DNA of 64,000 nucleotides from Roseovarius litorisediminis. GTDB lineage: Bacteria; Pseudomonadota; Alphaproteobacteria; Rhodobacterales; Rhodobacteraceae. The stretch is taken from contig NZ_FWFL01000005.1 of the NCBI RefSeq assembly GCF_900172295.1, forward strand, positions 62,001 through 126,000. Direction: 5' to 3'. A program made the position numbers and the translations under genes. Shown here piece by piece: positions 58,081 to 64,000 of this stretch (position 1 is the stretch's first letter; every line of letters starts with the position of its first letter). A model generated the notes under the pieces. That model was not told the DNA's origin, did not search any database, and was given only the letters and a program-made list of their open reading frames with translations.

Positions 58081-59036
58081 TCTTCCTTTAGTGGGCGTGA
58101 CAGCAGCATATCCACTGCCTGATCGACGCGCAATTTTCCATCAATCAGGGCGGTGACAGCCTGGGTAACAGGCATTTCGATATCAAGGGTCAGGGCGCGC
58201 GCCTCGACAGCGTGTGCCGTGGCGACGCCCTCGACCGTGATAGAAGGATCAAACGGGTCATTCCGACCCAAACTTTGCCCAAAACGGTAATTTCGGGACT
58301 GATTCGAGGTACATGTCAGTGTCAGATCACCAAAGCCGGACAGACCTGAAAGGGTGTCGGGCTGGGCGCCAAGGGCGATCGCCATCCGATTCATTTCGGC
58401 AAAACCGCGTGTCATCAATGCGGCCCGCGCGCTTTCGCCAAGACCGGCGCCCATGACAGCACCACAACCGATTGCGATCACGTTTTTCAGCGCGCCGCCC
58501 AGCTCGGCCCCGATCGTGTCAGTAGTGCGATAAATCCGTAGGTTGGGCGTTGTCAGAGATTGCTGCAAGGCTTTGCCAACTGCCTTTTGAGCGCAAGCAA
58601 GCGTAAGCGCCGTGGGCAGGCCGCTGGCAATATCTCGGGCAAAACTGGGGCCAGTCAGGATTGCGGGAATCGCAGTGGGGACCAGATCGGCGATAATTGC
58701 TGTCGGGCCGATGCCGGTGCTAAGCTCGATGCCTTTACAGCAGGCGACAAGCGGGCGGTTGCCAAGAGCTTCGCCATGCTTTTCCAGCAGGCCGCGCAGT
58801 TTTTGTGTGGGCACGGTCAAAAGGCAGGGATGAATAGGCTCGATCGAGTCCAGATCGGCAGTAATAGTGATGTTTTCCGGAAGGGAAATGCCATCAAGGC
58901 GGCGGGTATTCTCGCGCATGCGGATCATGTCGATTGCGTGTTGGGCATTGTGTGTCCACAAGGTAACGCGACTGTTTTTGGACAATGAAATGGCCAGCGC
59001 TGTTCCGAACGCACCGGATCCAAGAATGGTAATCAT
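58077..59036 (-). CDS. gpsA: Glycerol-3-phosphate dehydrogenase [NAD(P)+]
   Basis: Reduces dihydroxyacetone phosphate for phospholipid synthesis. 319 aa. GSGAFGTA at 6-13 binds NAD(P); ACCKGIE and the catalytic [13 protein letters not shown] follow. Overlaps tsaD by 4 bases. Confidence 0.97.
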   Translation of the reverse strand: MITILGSGAFGTALAISLSKNSRVTLWTHNAQHAIDMIRMRENTRRLDGISLPENITITADLDSIEPIHPCLLTVPTQKLRGLLEKHGEALGNRPLVACCKGIELSTGIGPTAIIADLVPTAIPAILTGPSFARDIASGLPTALTLACAQKAVGKALQQSLTTPNLRIYRTTDTIGAELGGALKNVIAIGCGAVMGAGLGESARAALMTRGFAEMNRMAIALGAQPDTLSGLSGFGDLTLTCTSNQSRNYRFGQSLGRNDPFDPSITVEGVATAHAVEARALTLDIEMPVTQAVTALIDGKLRVDQAVDMLLSRPLKEE

Positions 59037-60130
59037 GCCTTTGCCCCTTTCTTTCCGCTGCCCAGCATTGCCGGGCTGGCTTGGTCAAGCGGCCAACGCG
59101 GTCGTGCGGATAGTGCCATATCATCGCGATGCCCGCCCACAAAAAGTTCTGCCCCCGCATAGGCGATCATGGCTGCGTTATCGGTGCAAAGCGCCAACGG
59201 TGGGGCAATAAAAAGCGCGCCGCTATCGGTCGATACAGTCTCTAAAGCGGCGCGAATAGCCTGATTTGCCGCAACCCCCCCTGCCACAGCAAAAGCGGGG
59301 GTTTCGGGGGATTCGGAAAGATATAGCGACAGCGCCCGCCGGGTTTTTTCAGCCAGAACATCACGTACGGCGGTCTGAAACCCAACGCAAAGATCAGCGC
59401 GATCCTGAAGCGACAGCCCGCCTTTTTCAGAAACTTGCTGGTCGCGCGCGCGCAACACGGCTGTTTTCAAACCGGAAAATGACATATCACACCCGGGACG
59501 ATCCAGAAGCGGCCGGGGAAGGTTATAACGTGAAGGGTCACCCGTTTTGGCCGCGCTTTCAACCGCAGGGCCGCCGGGTTGGGGCAGCCCAAGAAGGCGG
59601 GCGGTTTTGTCAAAGGCTTCACCGGGGGCATCGTCGATTGTGCCGCCAAGGCGGGTGAAATCGTTGCAGCCACGCACGATAAGAAACTGACAATGGCCGC
59701 CAGACACCAAAAGCATCAGATAGGGATAAGCAATCTGATCGGTCAGCCGTGGGGTCAGGGCATGGCCGGCAAGATGGTTGACGCCGATCAATGGAAGACC
59801 GGCGCCTGCGGCAAGCCCCTTGGCACACATAACACCGGATATGACGCCGCCGATCAGACCAGGGCCGGAGGTAACGGCGATGGCATCCAAGCCTGAAAAT
59901 AGCATATTGGCCTGTGCCAGAGCCTCTTTTACGCAGATATCAAGCTTTTCAGCATGGGCGCGTGCGGCGATTTCGGGCACGACACCGCCAAAACTTTCAT
60001 GCAGATCTGTCTGCCCATGCACGACCGACGACAGTATTTGAGGTGAATGATCGTGCGATATGCGCACGACTGCGGCGGCTGTATCGTCGCAGCTGCTTTC
60101 CAACCCAAGTATCGTCAAAGTCTCTGTCAT
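59033..60130 (-). CDS. tsaD: tRNA N6-threonylcarbamoyladenosine transferase TsaD
   Basis: Transfers threonylcarbamoyl to A37 of ANN-decoding tRNAs. 365 aa. [15 protein letters not shown], the metal-binding HLAGH, and [10 protein letters not shown] are hallmarks of the Kae1/Gcp family. The ATG at 60130 begins MTETLTILG; a frame to 60181 is not family-like. Divergent from hemD. Confidence 0.97.
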   Translation of the reverse strand: MTETLTILGLESSCDDTAAAVVRISHDHSPQILSSVVHGQTDLHESFGGVVPEIAARAHAEKLDICVKEALAQANMLFSGLDAIAVTSGPGLIGGVISGVMCAKGLAAGAGLPLIGVNHLAGHALTPRLTDQIAYPYLMLLVSGGHCQFLIVRGCNDFTRLGGTIDDAPGEAFDKTARLLGLPQPGGPAVESAAKTGDPSRYNLPRPLLDRPGCDMSFSGLKTAVLRARDQQVSEKGGLSLQDRADLCVGFQTAVRDVLAEKTRRALSLYLSESPETPAFAVAGGVAANQAIRAALETVSTDSGALFIAPPLALCTDNAAMIAYAGAELFVGGHRDDMALSARPRWPLDQASPAMLGSGKKGAKA

Positions 60131-60202
60131 TCGACCGCCCGTTGCGTGAAGTCTGTGACGCAGGTAACACCGGAGGGGCATGCAAACAACTGGGGACAGG
60201 CA

Positions 60203-60934
60203 ATGGCGCCCACAATCCTGATTACCCGGCCTGATCCCGCCGGTTCTGTCTTTGCCGACCAGGTGCGAATGACGCTGGGATGTGGCGTGCCTGTTTTGCT
60301 TTCACCGATGATGCGGATTGAGGTAACCGGGCCTTTACCCGATCTCTCCGCGATAAAAACTCTGATCTTTACCTCGCGCAACGGGGTTGGGGCCTATTTG
60401 TCGTTAGGGGGCCGCCTGGATATCGAAAGCTATGCCGTTGGCGACGCGACAGCGACCCTGGCGGAAACTTCAGGGCTACCGACAAAATCGTGTCATGGGG
60501 ATGCAGGCGCGCTGGTGCGGCAAATGAAAGCGGATCGGGTTGCGGGGCCATGTCTGCATATTCGCGGGGAACATGTGACTGGCGAGATCGTCAAATACCT
60601 GAATTCTGCCGGAATTGAGACTAGAGAAGCGGTCATCTACAAGCAAGACGCAATACCCATGAGCGATGCTGCCAAGGCCCTGCTGAAGCGGGAAAGCCCT
60701 GTTATCCTTCCCCTTTTCTCGCCGCGCAGTGCCCGGCTATTCTTTGCGAAACTGGAACTTACGGCGCCGCTATTGGTCGCATGTATCAGCGAAAAAGTGG
60801 CAGCCTGCGTGCCGGAAGGCATTTGCAAGGAGGTGAAAGTTGCCAGGCGGCCTGATGCAGAGGCGGTTCTGGAGATGCTGCCCGAACTTTTGGCCATAGC
60901 GAAGCAGCTTGAGGGTGGAAATCGGGCGCAGTAA
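60203..60934 (+). CDS. hemD: Uroporphyrinogen-III synthase
   Basis: Closes and inverts ring D to give uroporphyrinogen III. 243 aa. Family is weakly conserved; [26 protein letters not shown] and [12 protein letters not shown] are the recognisable segments. ATG at 60203; a longer frame to 60047 overlaps tsaD. Context supports the call: hemD lies beside tsaD and a mitofilin-like gene across alphaproteobacteria. Confidence 0.88.
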   Translation: MAPTILITRPDPAGSVFADQVRMTLGCGVPVLLSPMMRIEVTGPLPDLSAIKTLIFTSRNGVGAYLSLGGRLDIESYAVGDATATLAETSGLPTKSCHGDAGALVRQMKADRVAGPCLHIRGEHVTGEIVKYLNSAGIETREAVIYKQDAIPMSDAAKALLKRESPVILPLFSPRSARLFFAKLELTAPLLVACISEKVAACVPEGICKEVKVARRPDAEAVLEMLPELLAIAKQLEGGNRAQ

Positions 60935-60985
60935 GGTCAATTGATGCTTATCGGCAGGTGAGATTCGTACAGGGGGTGGTTTGAC

Positions 60986-62287
60986 GTGGCACAAAAGAAA
61001 AAATCTTCGAAGATTGCGAAAGAGGTAGCCGAAGATCAGGCTGCAACTGAGGAAGTAGAAGAAATTTCGCAAACACCATCTGACGACGTAAGCGAAGAAT
61101 TGATGGATGCCACAGCAGACACCGCCGATAAGGTGGAAGGTGCCAGATCTGAAGATGATGATGTTGATATCGCTGAGCCGGTTGAAGAAAATCAGGACGA
61201 CACAGCGGCGGTAGAAGAACCGGCCCAGCTGGACGGTACACCGGAAACTGATACCCCCGATACAGAATCCACGCCCGAATCGGCAACTCTGGCCCCGGTT
61301 ACCAATCAGCCTGTTGTTGTGAGAAAGGGTGGATTCCTGCCCATGTTGCTGGGTGGTGCAGCGGCGGCTGCAATTGGCTATGGCGCGGCCTATTTTGGGC
61401 TTATGCAGGGCCAAGACGACACCGGACAGGCAACGTTGAAAGCAGAGATCGATCAGCAGTTGCAGGGCCAGACCAGCGCCATCGAAAACCTTGGCTCCCG
61501 GATAGAGACCCTGGCCAAGGGCCCGGATCTGAGTGGGATCGAAGCGGCACAATCGGATTTGGGGGCTGCCGTAGAAAGCTTGTCAACGCGGATTGAGACC
61601 GCCGAATCGCAGCTGAGCGGGATGGAAGACCGGCTGACGCAGGTCGAAAAACGGCCGATTGCCGAGGGCGCATCGGATGCTGCCGTGGCTGCCTATGAGC
61701 GGGAGTTGAAGGCGCTGCAGGATTCCATGGCGCAACAGCGTGCCGAGATCGAAGCGATGACATCGGATGCGCGCCAGATGGAAGAAAGCGCCGAAGAAAA
61801 GGCGCAGGATACAATGCGTCGCGCCGCGCTGACGCGGATCCAAACGGCATTGGATGCCGGAACCGGATTTGCCCCGGCGCTTGCCGACCTTGAAAAGGCA
61901 GGGGTCGACGCCCCGGCGCCGCTGGCACAAATCGCGGACAAGGGCGCGCCATCGCTGATTGTCCTGCAGGAAAGCTTTCCTGAGGCGGCGCGCGCTGCAT
62001 TGGCCGTGTCACGCAAAGCGGCTGGCGACGAAAGCAAGGGGTTTGGCGGATTTCTGAAAACACAGCTGGGCGTGCGGTCACTTGAGCCACGCGAAGGCGA
62101 TGACCCGGATGCTATCCTGTCGCGCGCTGAGGCAGCACTAAAAGAAGGCCGCCTGACTGATGCGCTGGCAGAAATCGAAGCCCTGCCCGAAGAGGGCCGG
62201 ACAGAGCTGTCAGACTGGGCCGGGCAGGCCACACGGCGGCTGAACGCGATTGCAGCCGCGCAGGTGCTGGGCGAGAATTTGAACTGA
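60986..62287 (+). CDS. Mitofilin/Mic60-like inner-membrane protein
   Basis: 433 aa. Very acidic N-terminal 110 residues, one membrane helix (about 117-140), a coiled coil (about 145-270), and a C-terminal helical mitofilin signature (about 340-430, RAEAALKEGRLTDALAEIEALP). Alphaproteobacterial Mic60 is linked to intracytoplasmic membranes and envelope organisation. GTG start at 60986 after AGGGGGTGG. Between hemD and hemY-like, as in relatives. Confidence 0.88.
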   Translation: MAQKKKSSKIAKEVAEDQAATEEVEEISQTPSDDVSEELMDATADTADKVEGARSEDDDVDIAEPVEENQDDTAAVEEPAQLDGTPETDTPDTESTPESATLAPVTNQPVVVRKGGFLPMLLGGAAAAAIGYGAAYFGLMQGQDDTGQATLKAEIDQQLQGQTSAIENLGSRIETLAKGPDLSGIEAAQSDLGAAVESLSTRIETAESQLSGMEDRLTQVEKRPIAEGASDAAVAAYERELKALQDSMAQQRAEIEAMTSDARQMEESAEEKAQDTMRRAALTRIQTALDAGTGFAPALADLEKAGVDAPAPLAQIADKGAPSLIVLQESFPEAARAALAVSRKAAGDESKGFGGFLKTQLGVRSLEPREGDDPDAILSRAEAALKEGRLTDALAEIEALPEEGRTELSDWAGQATRRLNAIAAAQVLGENLN

Positions 62288-62307
62288 ATACCGAAAGGGC
62301 GGGCGTC

Positions 62308-63780
62308 ATGCTTTGGTCAATTATCAAAATTGTAGTTTTCTTCGCCCTTGTAGCGGTGGCGGCTATCTTCGCCAGGTATCTGCTGGAACTGGACGGCGGT
62401 GTGCGTGTTGTCATGGCCGGATTCGAGATCAATCTGACGCCATTGAAATCGGTGATCGCGTTGATCCTTCTGGTGCTGGCGGTTTGGCTGCTGCTCAAGC
62501 TGGCGTCCCTTGTTGTCGCGGTGCTGAAATTCATCAATGGGGATGAGACAGCGCTTTCGCGATATTTCGATCGCAGCCGGCAGGAAAAGGGCTACCGGGC
62601 GTTGTCGGAAGGCATGATGGCGCTGGCCTCGGGTGAGGGCGATGTGGCCATGGCCAAGGCCAGCCGCGCTGAAAAATATCTGCGCAAACCTGCGTTGACC
62701 AACCTGATTACGGCCCAGGCTGCCGAAATGTCGGGCGACCGCCGCAAAGCAGAAGAAGTTTATAAACGGCTGCTGAAAAACGAAAAAACCCGGTTTGTCG
62801 GCGTGCGCGGCATCATGAAACAAAAGCTGGCAGACGGAGATACCGAGACCGCGCTGAAGCTGGCACAGACCGCATTTGCCCTGAAGCCCCGGCATCAGGA
62901 GGTGCAGGATACACTGCTCAAACTTCAGGCCCAGCGCCAAGATTGGAAGGGCGCACGTGAGACGCTGAAAGCCAAACTGAAATATGGCAGCCTGCCGCGG
63001 GATGTGCATAAACGGCGCGACGCTGTGCTGGCCTTGTCCGAGGCACGAGACGTGTTGGCAGAGGGCAATACGATTGAGGCCCGCGAGGCAGCTATCGAGG
63101 CTAATCGACTTTCTCCCGATCTGATCCCGGCCGCTGTTATGGCTGCAAGGAATTATATTGAACAGGGCAACAAACGCTATGCGCTGCGGGTGGTGCGTAA
63201 AGCCTGGGATGTCAGACCGCACCCTGATCTTGCGGCGGCCTTTGCCGAGATCGAACCCGAGGAAACGCCGGATCAGAGGCTGAAGCGCTTTGCCAAGCTT
63301 CTGAAGATTCACCCGGATGACCGCGAAACCAAACTGCTGGAGGCTGAGCTTCAAATCGCGGCCGAGAATTTCCCGGCGGCGCGGCGGGCACTGGGCGATC
63401 TGGCCGAAACCGACCCGGATGCACGTGTTTTGACAATCATGGCAGCGGTCGAACGTGGTGAAGGCGCGCCCGACGCGGTGGTCAAGGGCTGGCTGGCCCG
63501 GGCCCTGTCGGCCCCGCGCGGCCCGCAATGGGTCTGCGACAAATGTTACCACATCCACGCCGAATGGGTGCCTGCCTGCGAAAACTGTCAGTCCTTCGAT
63601 ACGCTCAGCTGGAAGACCCCACCGAAATCCGCCCTTTCGAAATCAACCGGGGTAGAAATGCTGCCCCTGATCGTCGGTGCGGTTGAAGATCATTCTGACC
63701 ACAAGGACAACGATACAAATAGTGAAGTTGCAGACGCTGAAATTGTTGAAGAGATTGAGGGACAAGAACCCCCAAAATAA
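62308..63780 (+). CDS. HemY-like TPR membrane protein with C-terminal zinc ribbon
   Basis: 490 aa. Two N-terminal membrane helices (about 5-25, 45-75), TPR-like repeats (about 90-380) and a C-terminal four-cysteine ribbon CDKC...CENC (near 412-432). The N-terminal half matches the HemY family that lies beside hemD; despite the name, it has no oxidase function. The tail (about 445-490) is acidic. Starts 20 bases after the mitofilin-like gene. Confidence 0.9.
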   Translation: MLWSIIKIVVFFALVAVAAIFARYLLELDGGVRVVMAGFEINLTPLKSVIALILLVLAVWLLLKLASLVVAVLKFINGDETALSRYFDRSRQEKGYRALSEGMMALASGEGDVAMAKASRAEKYLRKPALTNLITAQAAEMSGDRRKAEEVYKRLLKNEKTRFVGVRGIMKQKLADGDTETALKLAQTAFALKPRHQEVQDTLLKLQAQRQDWKGARETLKAKLKYGSLPRDVHKRRDAVLALSEARDVLAEGNTIEAREAAIEANRLSPDLIPAAVMAARNYIEQGNKRYALRVVRKAWDVRPHPDLAAAFAEIEPEETPDQRLKRFAKLLKIHPDDRETKLLEAELQIAAENFPAARRALGDLAETDPDARVLTIMAAVERGEGAPDAVVKGWLARALSAPRGPQWVCDKCYHIHAEWVPACENCQSFDTLSWKTPPKSALSKSTGVEMLPLIVGAVEDHSDHKDNDTNSEVADAEIVEEIEGQEPPK

Positions 63781-63825
63781 GCCTTTCGCAGTTTTTGAGG
63801 CAATGCTATAGGGCCGCAGCAATGG

Positions 63826-63901
63826 GCCGCTGTAGCTCAGCTGGTAGAGCACGTCATTCGTAATGATGGGGTCGGGGGTTCGAGTCCCTTCAGCGGCACC
63901 A
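63826..63901 (+). tRNA. tRNA-Thr (anticodon CGT)
   Basis: 76-nt cloverleaf. Acceptor stem GCCGCTG (63826-63832) / CAGCGGC (63891-63897), D-arm GTAGCTCAGCTGGTAGAGC, anticodon loop TTCGTAA giving CGT, T-arm GGGGGTTCGAGTCCC, encoded CCA end. Reads ACG codons. Confidence 0.97.
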
Positions 63902-63954
63902 ATGTTTCTATATTTATATATATTAATCAATTACTTAAACCGCTAACTTGTTGT

Positions 63955-64000
63955 TCAGTCCACCCTATAGACCACCTTTCCTGCGTGGATGCCGTCGAGG
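63955..64000 (-). CDS. Possible 3' end of a gene entering from the right
   Basis: 15 codons ending in TGA (63955-63957 on the minus strand), reading HAGKVVYRVD before the stop. Too short to identify. It faces the tRNA-Thr gene across a very AT-rich 53-base gap, so an integrase is conceivable but unproven. Confidence 0.25.
   Translation of the reverse strand, partial: LDGIHAGKVVYRVD

Noticed and set aside
1..64000. CRISPR array, insertion sequence or prophage
   Set aside because: No regularly spaced repeats, transposase, capsid or integrase sequence was seen in any frame.

Overview
The window is a gene-dense stretch of alphaproteobacterial chromosome. It most resembles the Rhodobacterales (Roseobacter/Rhodobacter lineage). 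The evidence is the mnmE-mnmG-rsmG-parA-parB block with rho and hemJ, the regB/senC-regA redox regulon locus, the tsaD-hemD-mitofilin-HemY block, the amgK-murU-addB-addA-trxA run, hslU/hslV and perfect TGTTTCACGTGAAACA parS sites. Most of it is core housekeeping sequence with tightly overlapping genes; accessory DNA is limited to a few patches. No insertion sequence, prophage, CRISPR array or rRNA operon was seen.

Left part (1-20.8 kb): the 5' part of ilvA, then argG, a secreted MsrA, a PfkB sugar kinase and the malic enzyme MaeB, divergent from mutS. grpE-hrcA (heat shock) is divergent from rph-rdgB-hemW-DUF454. The minus-strand block rho, mnmE, mnmG, rsmG, parA, parB follows, with one parS inside the rsmG start and another across the mnmG start. 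Between hemJ and the Maf gene (21375-21778) is a gene-free, AT-rich stretch with four DnaA-box-like sites and one perfect TTAA-N7-TTAA CtrA-type box. Genes point outward on both sides, so I call it the probable chromosomal origin.

Middle part (21.8-38.5 kb): Maf-aroE-coaE-dnaQ run rightward as an overlapping operon. They are followed by secB, fxsA, a Tim44-like protein, mltA, an Smr protein and an MFS transporter. A patch at 29.1-33 kb carries GTAC-rich palindromic repeats, a small unknown gene, a SARP/TPR-type regulator and an EamA transporter. hslU and hslV are separated by a DM13 protein and an HNH endonuclease. An M20 amidohydrolase and trxA follow.

Right part (38.5-64 kb): a long minus-strand run regB, PAS protein, tsaE, amgK, murU, addB, addA, trxA combines redox sensing, tRNA modification, cell-wall recycling and recombination. 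senC and regA diverge from regB. Between regA and ahcY sit a GNAT, an HD phosphohydrolase, an FkbM methyltransferase and a second methyltransferase. After ahcY come a DUF2853 gene, a possible structured RNA, and the minus-strand set tsaD-gpsA-YciI-EVE-DUF1761. Divergent hemD, a mitofilin-like protein and HemY lead to tRNA-Thr(CGT) at the right edge.
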